Counted from the first letter of the stretch, positions 35,922 to 46,014 are shown. The stretch: DNA of 64,000 bases from Planctomycetota bacterium (GCA_963205185.1 CAUJHZ010000045.1:60549-124548); one strand, 5' to 3'. Notes: generated by a model from the sequence alone, not told the origin. Program-made: numbers and translations.

Positions 35922-37388
35922 TCAGTTCGCCGCCGACTTGCCGGGGCGCATGATCGTTCCCAAGTCGATCACCACGTCGCCTTCGGTGTAGAAGTCGGCA
36001 TTGAGTTGCCCTTCGCGCACGCTGGTGAACACCAGGCCGTTGATGGCCATCGCCGCCGCGTACTCGCAGTCGCCGCCGCCAGGCCCGGCGTACTCCGCGT
36101 TGTTCGCTTCCTGCACGTGGAAGTGGTAGTGAAACGGCGCGAGGTGTCCGGCCTGCACCATCGTGCCGGGCGCGTAGAACTTCTTGTCGTGGGCCCGCTG
36201 CAGCGGCGGATAGAGGATCGGTCGCGGCTGGCCGTCCACGTAATCCACCAGCCCGCCGTATTCGGTGCTCGTGTCCTCGCGGTCGCGCTGCGCCTGGGGG
36301 AACAGTTCAATCGCCATCGCCGGGTCAAAGACCATCGCATCGGCCAGGCGCACACACAGCAGATCGGCCCAGGGCAGTTTGGGTCCCCACTCGCTGAGGC
36401 TCTGCGGCCCGGCGTTGAATGAACGAGCCGACATGACCGCCTCGGGGTGGAAGTGGGCGCGCCCCGCCCAGCGCGTATCGAGTTCCGCCAGCAGCGCTGC
36501 GGATGACAGCGCGAGCCACTGCGGGTGGTGCTCGGCGACGCGCTGGAGTACGGCCAGATGACGCAGCCTCAAGCCGCGCCGGTTCTCGCTGGGCAGTGCC
36601 GCGACGATGTCGCGACACTTCCTCCACCATTCTTCGTGTGCCGGCCGGCTCAAGTCCTGCAGCCAGAGCACTTCTTCGCGCGTGCGGGCGATGACGCCCA
36701 GTTCGACGTAGCCGCGCCTCAGGTCGGCCAGAAAGGCGTCGTCGGTCCTGAGAGACTCAAGTCGACCCTGCCACACGTCCGGTTCGCCGAGACGGTTGAG
36801 CAGTTCCCACGCCGCGAGGCGCCACTGGGCGTGCACGACGTTGTCGGGTTCGGTTGCGACCACCTCGAAGACGATCTCCCGAATGTCCTGGCCCGGGTGT
36901 AGGGCCTGCAGCGCCAGCCGCTCGGGCCTGGTCTCATCGTCGTAGAGCGCGCACGGGCGATAGAGCGACCGCACGAGCGAGGGCGTCATGTCCACCCAGC
37001 CGCGATCGGCGATGAGTTCGCAGGCCCATTCGACAAAGCCCCACGTGGGGTGCGTGGGCACGCGGTACTCGATGACAGCCTTGGCCTCGGCCGGATCGTG
37101 CTCCTCGAGTTGCTGCCAGGCGGAAGCCCGGTAGGCGACGGAATACGACGGACCGCTAATGATTTCTTTCAGTTGTTCGATGCGGCGGGGATCGTCGGGC
37201 GACACGGCGCGGGCCTGCTCCATCGCCGCGTCGCGCTCGCGCGCCGTGAGGCGAGGATCGACCATGGCGGCAACCGGATCGTCGAATTCGCGAGGTCCGG
37301 CGCAACCGCTCAGCGCCGCCGCGCCGCCGCCCAGCAGCAGCAGCGTCAGCGCGCCCAACCGGCCTCGGGAAGATCGTTTCGGATTCAT
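35922..37388 (-). CDS. Lipoprotein with helical repeats, unknown function
   Basis: 488 residues. The signal LGALTLLLLGGGAAALSGCAG holds a lipobox, so the protein should be a lipoprotein beginning at Cys near residue 29. The middle (about 45-280) is helical with HEAT-like spacing (ARERDAAMEQARAV, DPRRIEQLKEII, ASAWQQLEEHDPAEAKAVIE). The C-terminal ~200 residues include many aromatic segments (FAPGTMV-like, HLAPFHYHFHVQEANN) and end PGKSAAN. No family was recognised. It converges with ricT. Confidence 0.7.
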   Translation of the reverse strand: MNPKRSSRGRLGALTLLLLGGGAAALSGCAGPREFDDPVAAMVDPRLTARERDAAMEQARAVSPDDPRRIEQLKEIISGPSYSVAYRASAWQQLEEHDPAEAKAVIEYRVPTHPTWGFVEWACELIADRGWVDMTPSLVRSLYRPCALYDDETRPERLALQALHPGQDIREIVFEVVATEPDNVVHAQWRLAAWELLNRLGEPDVWQGRLESLRTDDAFLADLRRGYVELGVIARTREEVLWLQDLSRPAHEEWWRKCRDIVAALPSENRRGLRLRHLAVLQRVAEHHPQWLALSSAALLAELDTRWAGRAHFHPEAVMSARSFNAGPQSLSEWGPKLPWADLLCVRLADAMVFDPAMAIELFPQAQRDREDTSTEYGGLVDYVDGQPRPILYPPLQRAHDKKFYAPGTMVQAGHLAPFHYHFHVQEANNAEYAGPGGGDCEYAAAMAINGLVFTSVREGQLNADFYTEGDVVIDLGTIMRPGKSAAN

Positions 37389-37502
37389 CGCTCATTGTAG
37401 GTTCCGCGCCCGGCAAGCCTCTCTGGAACCGCGCGTCGCACTCGTTTACCATTGACTGCGGCCGCGAGATGCCGCCTGACTTCAAGTCCCGTGAACGGTT
37501 GC

Positions 37503-37754
37503 ATGATGGCGCAGACTGCCGAACCTTCCCTCTTCGAACAGGTAGAGCGCGTGATTCAACTCATCCGCCCGGCCATGCAGGCCGACGGCGGAGATGTGGA
37601 ACTCGTCGAAGTCACCGAGCAGGGCGTCGTGCGCATCCGATTTCACGGGGCCTGCTTCGGCTGCCCATCGAGCACGCTCACGCTCCAGTCCGGCATCGAG
37701 CGCAATCTCAAGCAGCGCCTGCCCGTGATCCAGAGCGTCGAATCCGTCGCCTGA
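37503..37754 (+). CDS. NifU C-terminal-like iron-sulfur scaffold
   Basis: 83 residues from tandem ATGs at 37503/37506. It covers a single Nfu domain: FEQVERVIQLIRPAMQADGGDVELVEV, then GVVRIRFHGACFGCPSSTLTLQSGIE, with the CxxC that holds a transient [4Fe-4S] cluster, then ERNLKQRLP. Stand-alone Nfu proteins carry clusters to target enzymes. A possible target in this window is RicT, which has Cys clusters; this is inference. It is divergent from the lipoprotein at 35922. Confidence 0.9.
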   Translation: MMAQTAEPSLFEQVERVIQLIRPAMQADGGDVELVEVTEQGVVRIRFHGACFGCPSSTLTLQSGIERNLKQRLPVIQSVESVA

Positions 37755-37819
37755 GCAACCCCCTCCCAGACGCATGCCGCCCGTGTGCGAATTGACTTGC
37801 GGCCGGTTGCGGCGAAGGT

Positions 37820-39484
37820 ATGGGCATGCTCACCACCCCCACCGCGATGCTCAGTACCCTTGCCGCCGGTTTGCTCCTGCTCCAACCCGGCCCGCCTGCT
37901 GATCTCGTCATCGAAAACGCACGGATCTGGAGCGACGGCCTGCCGGGCTTCGCCTCATTCGCCGCCGTACGCGATGGCGAATTTGTCTACGTCGGCGACG
38001 CCGACCCACAGTGGATCGGCCCGCAGACCGCCGTGCTCGACGCCGGGCAGCGCGTGGTGCTGCCCGGCCTCATCGACTCGCACGTGCACATGCTCGGCGG
38101 AGGCACGGGGCTGGCCCAACTGCAACTGCGCGACGCCGCCGACAAGGACGAGTTCATCGCGCGCATTGCCCAGTGGTCGGCGCAGTTGCGGCCGGGCAGG
38201 TGGATTCTCGGCGGCCGATGGTCAGTCGAGAGTTGGACGAGCCCCGAGTCGCCGCGCAAGGAGTGGATCGACGAAGTGACCGGCGGGCGTCCGCTCTACC
38301 TGCCGCGCATGGATGGTCACTCGGCGCTGGTCAATTCCGCCGCGCTGGAACTGGCCGGCATCACGCGGCAAGGGCCGGATGACCCCGAAGGCGGCGTCAT
38401 CGATCGCGACCCGCAGACGCGCGAGCCAACCGGCATCCTGCGCGAGTCCGCGATGTTCCTGGTGTCGCGCTTCATCCCCGAACCGACCGTCGATGACAAA
38501 GTCGATGCGCTCCGTGCCGCCATGCGGCACGCGCTGGCGCACGGCATCACCAGCGCCTCGGACGTGGCCTCCATCTGCGATCTTCCGGCGTATGAAGTCC
38601 TTGCCGCGGATGGCAACCTGCCCATGCGGCTGTTCGTCTACGCCACCGCCGACGACTGGTCCGGCGCCGCTGAGATTATCAAGTCATTTCAGGGGCGCGA
38701 AGACTGGATCGAAGTCAACGGCCTCAAGGTCTACCTCGACGGCAGCCTCGGCTCGCGCACCGCGCTGATGCGCGACCCCTACCTCGGCAACCGGCCCGAT
38801 CGGTCGCAGTGGCGCGGCCTGTTTCGCGAGGGCGTGGAGGATGGCCGCTTTGCCGCCAACCTCGCCGCGGCCCGATCCGCCGGACTTCAGCCCATTGTGC
38901 ACGCCATCGGTGACCAGGCGAATCACTTCCTGCTCAATGCGTATGCAGTCGAATTCGACGATCTCCGCGCGGCCCGCTGCCGCAGCGAGCACGCGCAGCA
39001 CCTGCTGCCCGCCGACATCCAGCGCTTCGGCGATCTCGGCGTGATCGCCTCGATGCAGCCCTATCACAAGGCCGACGACGGCCGCTACGCCGAGGCCCTC
39101 ATCGGCCCCTACCGCGCGCGATCGAGTTACGCGTACAAGTCGCTGCTCGACGCGGGCGCGGTGCTCGCGTTCGGCTCCGACTGGCCGGTGGTCTCAATCA
39201 ACCCGATGCTCGGCGTCGAAGCCGCGGTGACAGGCCGCACCCTGGCGGGCGAGATCTGGCAGCCGCAGGAGAATCTCACCGTGGGCGAAGCCCTGCGCTG
39301 CTACACGGCGCGGGCCGCGTACGCCATGTTCGAAGACACCCAACTCGGCCGCATCGCCCCCGGCTACCGCGCCGACTTCATCATCATGAGCGCCTCACCA
39401 TTCGATCACGAGCCGAAATGGAGCGAGATCCATCCCGTTGCGGTGTATGTCGATGGGGTGATGAGGTATGAGGCGGGGGATTGA
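37820..39484 (+). CDS. Exported YtcJ-like amidohydrolase
   Basis: 554 residues from the ATG at 37820 (another at 37826). A hydrophobic start (TAMLSTLAAGLLLLQPGPPADL) suggests export. The metal-dependent hydrolase (COG1574/YtcJ-type) pattern is complete: ADLVIENARIWSDG, LPGLIDSHVHMLGGG (HxH metal ligands), a carrier Lys region in VNGLKVYLDGSLGSRTALM, HAIGDQAN, SEHAQHLLP, and the closing FGSDWPVVSINPMLG Asp. The end PGYRADFIIMSASPF is the usual return of the beta domain. Such enzymes cleave amide or related bonds; the natural substrate is unknown. Confidence 0.92.
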   Translation: MGMLTTPTAMLSTLAAGLLLLQPGPPADLVIENARIWSDGLPGFASFAAVRDGEFVYVGDADPQWIGPQTAVLDAGQRVVLPGLIDSHVHMLGGGTGLAQLQLRDAADKDEFIARIAQWSAQLRPGRWILGGRWSVESWTSPESPRKEWIDEVTGGRPLYLPRMDGHSALVNSAALELAGITRQGPDDPEGGVIDRDPQTREPTGILRESAMFLVSRFIPEPTVDDKVDALRAAMRHALAHGITSASDVASICDLPAYEVLAADGNLPMRLFVYATADDWSGAAEIIKSFQGREDWIEVNGLKVYLDGSLGSRTALMRDPYLGNRPDRSQWRGLFREGVEDGRFAANLAAARSAGLQPIVHAIGDQANHFLLNAYAVEFDDLRAARCRSEHAQHLLPADIQRFGDLGVIASMQPYHKADDGRYAEALIGPYRARSSYAYKSLLDAGAVLAFGSDWPVVSINPMLGVEAAVTGRTLAGEIWQPQENLTVGEALRCYTARAAYAMFEDTQLGRIAPGYRADFIIMSASPFDHEPKWSEIHPVAVYVDGVMRYEAGD

Positions 39485-39511
39485 TGGACTTGGTTTCCTC
39501 GTTCGCCGTTT

Positions 39512-39527
39512 CTGTCATAACTGACAG
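39512..39527. promoter_or_regulatory. Perfect palindrome upstream of a small membrane gene
   Basis: ctgtca-taac-tgacag is a perfect 6-bp inverted repeat with 4-base spacer, 48 bases before the ATG at 39575. It could be an operator. The half-site resembles the ctgtca of Pho boxes, but those are direct repeats, so a PhoB role is not supported. Confidence 0.35.
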
Positions 39528-39574
39528 CCTATGCTCGGCGGAGTTCCAATCCCTGGTTAGAGGTCACTTCCGAA

Positions 39575-39781
39575 ATGGGTGAGAAGGCGACTGCATTTGC
39601 GAAAGGCGGATGTGGATGCCTCGTCGCGTTCGCGATGTTCGCAGGCATCGCTCTACTGTTCGGCGGCAGTGCTCACATCGATCTCGGTGGAGCAATCCTT
39701 CTCTTTGTAATTGGCGGACTGTTAGGCTGGATCGTCCTTTGGATATACAACAAGGGAAAACGCGATAGTTCTCGCCCCTGA
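39575..39781 (+). CDS. Small membrane protein, two helices
   Basis: 68 residues with two membrane helices (about 13-32, CGCLVAFAMFAGIALLFGG; about 36-58, LGGAILLFVIGGLLGWIVLW) and a short basic tail ending KRDSSRP. No family recognised. The base composition is lower in GC than neighbouring genes, which hints at recent arrival or weak selection. The 190 bases between this gene and the end of trpD hold no convincing gene. Confidence 0.6.
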   Translation: MGEKATAFAKGGCGCLVAFAMFAGIALLFGGSAHIDLGGAILLFVIGGLLGWIVLWIYNKGKRDSSRP

Positions 39782-39972
39782 CCAACGGCTGCAGCCCGGG
39801 CGCCGTGGTCCAGAGGCTGGCCTTGCAACCGGGGGGCCACGTCGAGCGCGCGGCAGACGACCACACTGAGTTGATCTCGCAGCGCGCGCTCGCGTGGCCG
39901 GCGCTCCCAGCCTTCGATCGAACTCAGCCCAGGAAACCTCGCTTCGACCACGGCACCCTATCTCACCGGCGA

Positions 39973-41007
39973 TCAAGCAGAGTGCGACACGTCGATGAGC
40001 GCCTGCAACGCGGCGTGTGCCTTGCCGCTGGCGATCGACTCGCGCGCCATTTCAACGCCGACTGCAAAGTCCGGCGCGAGGTCGGCCACGACCAGCGCTG
40101 CAGCCGCGTTGAGCACGGCCATTTCCGCGTGCGGCCCCGGCTGACCCGAGAGCACCTCCATGAGGATCCGCGCGGCGTCGGCCACGTCGGCGGCCGGGGG
40201 CGGAGCATCGGCCTGCGCCACACCAAACGAAGCCGGGTTGCACGCCTTGGCGTGAGCCGCGCCGGCCCGGCAGTCGGTGAGTTGATTGGGGCCGGCGGTG
40301 GAGAGTTCATCGAGGCCGCCACAGCCGTGCACGATCAGCGCCCGCTGCGCGCCGAGCCTCACGAGAGTCTGCGCCAGCAGATCAACGAAGTGCGGCGCGT
40401 AGACGCCGATGAGTTGACGCCGGGCGCCGGCGGGGTTGGTCAGCGGGCCGAGCAGATTGAAGATGGTCGGAAAGCCCAGCGCGCGGCGGGCGGGCATGGC
40501 GTGCCGCGTGGCGGGATGGTGATGGATCGCAAACGAAAAGCACAGCCCGGCACTCTGCAGACAGCGAGCCTGGACGTCGGGCGAGGCGTTGACGTTGACG
40601 CCGAGATGCTCGAGGACCTCGGCCGAGCCGCGCCCGGTGCGCGAGCGGTTGCCGTGCTTGGCGACGACGGCCCCGGCGCCGGCGGCGACGATGGCCGCAG
40701 CGGTGGAGACGTTGAACGTCTTGGGCGCGCCGCCGGTGCCGCAGGTGTCGATGAGCCGATCGCGCAGGTCATCGGGCACGGGCACGCGCGTGACGTGCTC
40801 ACGCATGACGCGGGCGGCGCCGACGAGTTCATCAACGCCCGGGCCGCGCCGCGCGAGCACGGTGAGCAATCCGGCGATCTGCTCCGTCTCGGCCCGGCCG
40901 GTCATGATGAGCGAAAACGCCTCGTGGGCTTCGGCTTCGCTCAGCGAAAGCCGGCTGCGCGCGAGCGCGATGAAGGGCTCAAGATCGGCGGCGGGGCTGC
41001 CCGGCAT
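39973..41007 (-). CDS. trpD: Anthranilate phosphoribosyltransferase
   Basis: 344 residues. Transfers phosphoribose from PRPP to anthranilate in tryptophan synthesis. Seen: the GAARVMREH helix, the PRPP-loop LIDTCGTGGAPKTFNVST near residue 88, KHGNRSRTGRGSAEVLEHLGV with anthranilate-contact Arg/His region, RRALGFPTIFNLLGPLTNPAGA, and LIVHGCGGLDELS. The enzyme is normal in length. No other trp gene is adjacent, so the pathway is split in this genome. Confidence 0.95.
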   Translation of the reverse strand: MPGSPAADLEPFIALARSRLSLSEAEAHEAFSLIMTGRAETEQIAGLLTVLARRGPGVDELVGAARVMREHVTRVPVPDDLRDRLIDTCGTGGAPKTFNVSTAAAIVAAGAGAVVAKHGNRSRTGRGSAEVLEHLGVNVNASPDVQARCLQSAGLCFSFAIHHHPATRHAMPARRALGFPTIFNLLGPLTNPAGARRQLIGVYAPHFVDLLAQTLVRLGAQRALIVHGCGGLDELSTAGPNQLTDCRAGAAHAKACNPASFGVAQADAPPPAADVADAARILMEVLSGQPGPHAEMAVLNAAAALVVADLAPDFAVGVEMARESIASGKAHAALQALIDVSHSA

Positions 41008-41206
41008 GACGCGGCCATTCTAGGTGCGCGACCCGAGGGGCACGGGCGGCGGTGATTCACTCGAAGCGCGGGGGCTCAGGGAGATTTCGATGGCCGTTGA
41101 ACGTTCGTGGATTCTGCCGGAGCAGGCATGACGGCTGTTGCGCGCTCCATATCATCTGGCGCGAGCCGTTGACCCGATGTTCTGTTGCAACCCCGGAGAC
41201 CTGGCA

Positions 41207-42232
41207 ATGCACCACACAACTCGAATCGCCGCGCTTGGCCTGGCCGCGCTTGTCGTCGCTTTTTCAAGCGGCTGTCTGGAGCGGAAGGAGCGCGTCATCG
41301 TCAACGCCGACGGTTCGAGCGAGATCCGGCTCATTGTTGAGGGCGAGGATGAAACCGACCTCAACGAAGGCGATCGACTGCCACGCAACGGCGGACAGTG
41401 GCTCGTTGAGCGGTCCAAGCGCCAAACGCCCGACGGCAAGACGGTGCACCGGCTCGCGGCCATCGCGCGCTACCCCGCGGGGTTCGACCTGCCATTCAAC
41501 TTCGCCGACCCGGGCGATCAGATGGCCAAGGCGTATCTCCAGTTTCCGACGGAAGTGACCATGGAAGAGCGGCCCGACGGCTGGTACTACCACTTTCACC
41601 GCACCTATGAGCCGCGCGCCTATGCCCAGGTTGGCTTCCTGCAGGACGCGGCCAGTGAAGAGGCGAGCAGATTCGCTGCCAAGCAGCAGGCGGGCGAGGA
41701 GATAGGACTGGTCGATTTCAAGGGTGTGTCCGAGGTGCTCGTCAAGGTAGCCATCGGCAAAATCGAGATCTTCGCTCGCGAGGCGTTTCTGGAAACCAAC
41801 CCCAACACCCCGCAGGACACCTGGCTGGACGTGCACGATGCGCTCGAAGAATTGAGAAAGGGCGCCAACTACGACCGCATGGCGGTGATCCTCCAGAACG
41901 CCGACAAGCAGGACAACTCGCAACTCATGGAGCAGCTGGCCGAGGAATTTGACAAGGTCACGACGGACACGATCGTGTCGGCGCTGAGCGGCAGCCCTTA
42001 CGTGCGCGACACCGGCGCGTTCCGTCAGCGCTTCGCGTTTCACAAGAAGGCGTTCGAGATCACCGAAGACCTCGGCGACGAGCGGTTCGAAGTCTCCGTG
42101 CAGATGCCCGGCGCCATCGTGTCGCACAACGGCGACCGCAAGACGAACAACGTCGTCACCTGGACGTTCGCCGGCAAGATGCTCTACGACCGCACGGTCG
42201 AACTGCTCGTCACGTCGCGCATCGACCGCTGA
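41207..42232 (+). CDS. Lipoprotein, unknown function
   Basis: 341 residues from the ATG at 41207 (cggaga upstream); the open frame back to 41138 is less supported. A signal with lipobox (LVVAFSSGC) gives a lipoprotein. The mature N-terminus ERKERVIVNADGSSEIRLIVEGEDETD recalls a beta-rich domain seen at the start of planctomycete lipoproteins of unknown role. The middle is predicted mixed alpha/beta (WYYHFHRTYEPRAYAQVGFL). The end AIVSHNGDRKTNNVVTWTFAGKML resembles the beta sandwich that follows. It converges on phoU with only 11 bases between stops. Confidence 0.65.
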   Translation: MHHTTRIAALGLAALVVAFSSGCLERKERVIVNADGSSEIRLIVEGEDETDLNEGDRLPRNGGQWLVERSKRQTPDGKTVHRLAAIARYPAGFDLPFNFADPGDQMAKAYLQFPTEVTMEERPDGWYYHFHRTYEPRAYAQVGFLQDAASEEASRFAAKQQAGEEIGLVDFKGVSEVLVKVAIGKIEIFAREAFLETNPNTPQDTWLDVHDALEELRKGANYDRMAVILQNADKQDNSQLMEQLAEEFDKVTTDTIVSALSGSPYVRDTGAFRQRFAFHKKAFEITEDLGDERFEVSVQMPGAIVSHNGDRKTNNVVTWTFAGKMLYDRTVELLVTSRIDR

Positions 42233-42243
42233 GCATCGGCGCC

Positions 42244-42948
42244 TCAGCCGGCCTTCTGGCCGCCGGACATGCGCGGACCCGAAGCGCCGGGCTGGACCGT
42301 CTGGTGCCGCACGATCTGCCCCTCCTGCATGTAGATGATGTCCTCGGCGACATTGGTTGTGTGATCGGCGATGCGCTCGAGCGCGCGCGACACGCCGAGC
42401 ATGTGGATGAGGCGCTCGAGTTCATCGGGCGACTGGCGGATGCCCGACTCCACGCGGGTGTACATCTCGCGATTGATCGCATCCACCTCGTCGTCGGCGG
42501 CGAGCACCTGGTAGGCCAGGGTCTTGTCCTCCTTCACCATCGCGTCGAGGGTGGTCTTGAGCATCCACTCGACCTTCTCGGACATGGTGAAGAAGTCAAA
42601 GGGCATCTTCGTGGGCGGCTGGTTCGAGAGGTAGAAAGCGCGGCTGGCGATGTTGGTCGCCAGATCGCCGATGCGCTCGAGGTCGTTGTTGATCTTGAGC
42701 ACCGCCACGACGAAGCGCAGGTCATGGGCGACGGGCTGGTGCAGCGCGAGCACCTTGAGGCACTCTTCTTCGAGTTCGACTTCGGCGCGATCGATCTCCG
42801 CGTCGGACTTGATCACCTGGGTGGCCAGGCGCGAGTCGCGGTTCTGCACCGAGAGCACGGCGCGGTGGACGCTTTCTTCTACGAGAGCGCCCAGAGCCAG
42901 CAGGCGCTTCTTGAGTCGTTCGATTTCATGAACAAAGTGCTGCGACAT
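42244..42948 (-). CDS. phoU: Phosphate signalling protein PhoU
   Basis: 234 residues, two PhoU repeats (E-x3-DRAE region IKSDAEIDRAEVELEEE and the matching VLAADDEVDAINREMYTR), each with the helix pair that binds metal clusters. FFTMSEKVEWMLKTTLDAM and RIADHTTNVAEDIIYMQEG give the two E/D-N-T bundles. PhoU damps PhoR signalling when phosphate is ample, acting through PstB. It is the last gene of the Pst run and starts 29 bases after pstB. Confidence 0.95.
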   Translation of the reverse strand: MSQHFVHEIERLKKRLLALGALVEESVHRAVLSVQNRDSRLATQVIKSDAEIDRAEVELEEECLKVLALHQPVAHDLRFVVAVLKINNDLERIGDLATNIASRAFYLSNQPPTKMPFDFFTMSEKVEWMLKTTLDAMVKEDKTLAYQVLAADDEVDAINREMYTRVESGIRQSPDELERLIHMLGVSRALERIADHTTNVAEDIIYMQEGQIVRHQTVQPGASGPRMSGGQKAG

Positions 42949-42977
42949 GGGATGACCTCTTGCGCGGCGGGGCCGGC

Positions 42978-43937
42978 TCAGCCGAAGCGGCCCGTGACGT
43001 AGTCGGACGTCTCGGGCACATGGGGATTGGTGAAGATATCGACCGTCGGCCCGTATTCGATCACGTGGCCGAGGTACATGAAGGCGGTGTAGTCGCTGAC
43101 GCGCGCGGCCTGCTGCATGTTGTGCGTCACGATCAGGACCGTGTACTCGCCCTTGAGTTCGTGAATGAGGTCCTCGACCTTGCCCGTTGCGATCGGGTCC
43201 AGCGCCGAGCAGGGCTCATCCATGAGCAGCACCTCCGGTTCGGCGGCGATGGCGCGCGCGATGCACAGCCGCTGCTGCTGCCCTCCCGAAAGGCCCAGGG
43301 CCGATTCGTGCAGCCGGTCTTTCACTTCGTCCCAGAGAGCCGCGCCGCGCAGGCTGCGCTCACACACTTCAGCCAGCACGCGCCGGTCGCGCTCGCCGTC
43401 GATGCGAAGCGAGTAGATGACGTTTTCAAAGATGCTCATGGGGAACGGATTGGACTTCTGGAACACCATGCCCAGGCGCTTGCGCAGTTCGATGACGTTT
43501 ACGTCCCGGCCGTAGATGTCGACGCCGCGATACGACATCGAGCCTTCGATGCGGATAGTGTCGATGAGATCGTTGAGCCGATTGACAGAGCGAATCAGCG
43601 TGCTCTTGCCGCACCCCGACGGGCCGATGAGGGAAGTAACTTTCCCTTCGGGGATTTTCATGGTCACGTCAAAGAGCGCCTGCTTGGCCCCGTAGTAGAG
43701 CGAGAAGCCGTTGATGCCGACGACTTCGGTCTCGGTCTGCAATTCCTCGTGCGTATCGGTCTGCACTGTCTCGCCGCGCGCGATCGCCGCAAGGCGGCCC
43801 AGGTTCGACGGCTCGGGGCTGACTCCGGGGGCGCGCTGGGCGCCGCCCGACTCTGGCATGGCGCGGGATGTCGTGATGTGGCTCATGTCAACGGAGTGCG
43901 GTGAGCGTTTTCCCGGGATGAGCAGCGACTGTTTCAT
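42978..43937 (-). CDS. pstB: Phosphate ABC transporter ATPase
   Basis: 319 residues, about 60 longer than most PstB because of an N-terminal extension; a start further in cannot be excluded. Walker [20 protein letters not shown], signature [18 protein letters not shown], Walker [17 protein letters not shown], and [21 protein letters not shown] are the PstB pattern. Begins 18 bases after pstA. Confidence 0.96.
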   Translation of the reverse strand: MKQSLLIPGKRSPHSVDMSHITTSRAMPESGGAQRAPGVSPEPSNLGRLAAIARGETVQTDTHEELQTETEVVGINGFSLYYGAKQALFDVTMKIPEGKVTSLIGPSGCGKSTLIRSVNRLNDLIDTIRIEGSMSYRGVDIYGRDVNVIELRKRLGMVFQKSNPFPMSIFENVIYSLRIDGERDRRVLAEVCERSLRGAALWDEVKDRLHESALGLSGGQQQRLCIARAIAAEPEVLLMDEPCSALDPIATGKVEDLIHELKGEYTVLIVTHNMQQAARVSDYTAFMYLGHVIEYGPTVDIFTNPHVPETSDYVTGRFG

Positions 43938-43955
43938 CTTGCTCCATGACGCATC

Positions 43956-44861
43956 CTACGCCGTGGCGAAGCGCTTCGCCTGCAGGCGGTGCACGGCGAA
44001 CCGGATGGTGAGATTGATGATAAAGATGAGGACGATGAGAATGACAATGCCCGCCCAGGCCAACTCCTGCTGGTCGCGGAACGGGCCGGTGGCGAACTGG
44101 AACACCGCCACGGTGAGCGACGGGAAGGGTTCCCTTGGATCGAGCGTCATCAACCGGCTCGCGCCAGCCGTGAACAGCAGCGGCGCTGTCTCGCCGGCGA
44201 CGCGGGCCACCGCGAGCATGATGCCGGTGATGACGCTGCCCGACGCGGCTGGAAGGACGACCTTCAGGATCGTTCGCGCCTTGGTGGCGCCAAGCGCGAT
44301 CGACGCTTCGCGGTAACTGCCCGGCACGAGCCGCAGCATCTCTTCGGTCGTCCGGGCCACGATGGGGATCATGATGAACGCCAGCGCCATGGCGCCGGCG
44401 AACCCGTTGGCGTTGCCGGTGGGCACGACGAGCAGTTCGTAACCGAGAATGCCCACGACGATGCTCGGCACGCCCGAGAGCACATCGGCGATGAAGCGCG
44501 TGGGCGCGCCGAGCCAGGAATTGCTGCTGTACTCGGAGAGGTAGATGCCTGCGAGCATGCCCAGCGGAATCCCGACGGCGCTGGCCAGCGCGATGAGAAT
44601 GCCCGTGCCGACCAGCGCATGCGCCATTCCACCGGGTGATCCCTCCATGCCCTCGGCAATCTCCACCTGAGTAAAGAAATCAAGGCTGATGTGGCTGAAC
44701 CCCTTGGAGAGCAGGTACAGCATCACCAGCGCGAGCACGCCGAGAATGACCACCGTGAACAGCACGCACAGGCTCATGAACGCGCGGTTGCTCACGCGCA
44801 GGTACGCCTGGTAGAGCGGCCTGGAGTTGCGTTGGTACTTGATGCGACCGGTTGCGGGCAT
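43956..44861 (-). CDS. pstA: Phosphate ABC permease PstA
   Basis: 301 residues with six membrane helices. The EAA loop is VPGSYREASIALGATKARTILKVVLPAA, the docking site for PstB. GGMAHALVGTGILIALASAVGIPLGMLAGIYLSEY and VLSGVPSIVVGILGY are typical PstA pieces. Follows pstC by 28 bases. Confidence 0.95.
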   Translation of the reverse strand: MPATGRIKYQRNSRPLYQAYLRVSNRAFMSLCVLFTVVILGVLALVMLYLLSKGFSHISLDFFTQVEIAEGMEGSPGGMAHALVGTGILIALASAVGIPLGMLAGIYLSEYSSNSWLGAPTRFIADVLSGVPSIVVGILGYELLVVPTGNANGFAGAMALAFIMIPIVARTTEEMLRLVPGSYREASIALGATKARTILKVVLPAASGSVITGIMLAVARVAGETAPLLFTAGASRLMTLDPREPFPSLTVAVFQFATGPFRDQQELAWAGIVILIVLIFIINLTIRFAVHRLQAKRFATA

Positions 44862-44889
44862 GATGATCTCAACGTGCGACCAAGCGCGG

Positions 44890-46014
44890 TCAGAACGCCG
44901 CCGCGGTTCTTGATCCCTTTCCTACGACGAGCCAGCGGGCGACGACGTTGAACAGCAGCGACATGATGAGCAGGATGAGCGCGACCTCGCACAGAGCCGC
45001 GCGGTGGATTTCCGTACTCGCCTCCGCGAACTCGTTGGCGAGCAGGCTGCTCATCGTCTGGGCCGGCGCAAAGAGCGAGGGGTTGATCTGGTTGTTGTTG
45101 CCGATGACCATCGTGATGGCCATGGTCTCGCCCGAAGCGCGGGCCAGGCCGAGCATCACGGCGCCGAACAGCGCCGAGCGGCTGTAGCGCAGCATCTCCC
45201 ACGAACTCTGCCACCAGGTCGCGCCCAGCGCGAGCGTGCCTTCGATCTGGGCCCGCGGCACGTTCTTGAGCACGTCGCGGCTGATGGCGGTAATGATCGG
45301 AAGAATCATGATCGCCAGCACGACGCCGCCGGTAAACATGTCGCTGCCGGTCAGTGGGATTTCACTCGTCACGACCGTCGAACCGCGCCGTACGGTGTCT
45401 TCGAAAAGCCACGCGTTGACGCCGGGAATCCAGGAGAGGGCCGCGTGGAGTCCCGGTTCGATGTAATTCTGCATCACCGGGCCAAGCACAAATAGGCCCC
45501 ACATTCCGTAGGCGATTGACGGGATCGCCGCAAGGAACTCGACGAGGAACGAAATGGAGCCGATGAGCCGCCTCGGACACAGTCGCACCAGAAACAGCGC
45601 AGCGCCGAAACTGAGCGGAACGGCGATCAGCAGGGCCAGCAGCGAACTCACTGCGGTACCGTAGATGACCGGCAGTGCGCCGAAACTCGGCGGGATCGTC
45701 TCCATCACGACTTCGCCGTCCTCGATGATGACGCGGCCGGCGGCATCCTTCATGGGCACATTGAGTTCGTTGGGGCGCCAGTCGGTGCTGACGAGAAACT
45801 TCAGGCCATACTCCTCGATGCTCGGCCAGGCGGCAATGGACAGGACGACGAGCAGCGCTGCGAGCATCATCAGAATGCTCACGGCGCCCATCCGCGCCAG
45901 GCCCGCCATGAGCGCATCGGCATTCAGCGGACTGCGCTTGGCCTGAAGCGGTTTGCGGGCGCGAGCGCCCGGTCGCAGCGCACTGGTCGGCGAGGATGAA
46001 ACGGCTTGTGACAC
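44890..46014 (-). CDS. pstC: Phosphate ABC permease PstC
   Basis: 374 residues with six membrane helices and a large external loop after the first helix. The EAA loop reads RAQIEGTLALGATWWQSSWEMLRYS. FLVEFLAAIPSIAYGMWGLFVL is the conserved pore helix region. A shorter N-terminus (MAGLARMGAVSILM) is possible. It follows pstS by about 118 bases. Confidence 0.95.
   Translation of the reverse strand: MSQAVSSSPTSALRPGARARKPLQAKRSPLNADALMAGLARMGAVSILMMLAALLVVLSIAAWPSIEEYGLKFLVSTDWRPNELNVPMKDAAGRVIIEDGEVVMETIPPSFGALPVIYGTAVSSLLALLIAVPLSFGAALFLVRLCPRRLIGSISFLVEFLAAIPSIAYGMWGLFVLGPVMQNYIEPGLHAALSWIPGVNAWLFEDTVRRGSTVVTSEIPLTGSDMFTGGVVLAIMILPIITAISRDVLKNVPRAQIEGTLALGATWWQSSWEMLRYSRSALFGAVMLGLARASGETMAITMVIGNNNQINPSLFAPAQTMSSLLANEFAEASTEIHRAALCEVALILLIMSLLFNVVARWLVVGKGSRTAAAF

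Noticed and set aside
39782..39972. Short minus-strand frames downstream of trpD
   Set aside because: No family pattern and conflicting frames; probably non-coding.
39805..41055. 416-residue plus-strand frame opposite trpD
   Set aside because: trpD on the minus strand is certain.
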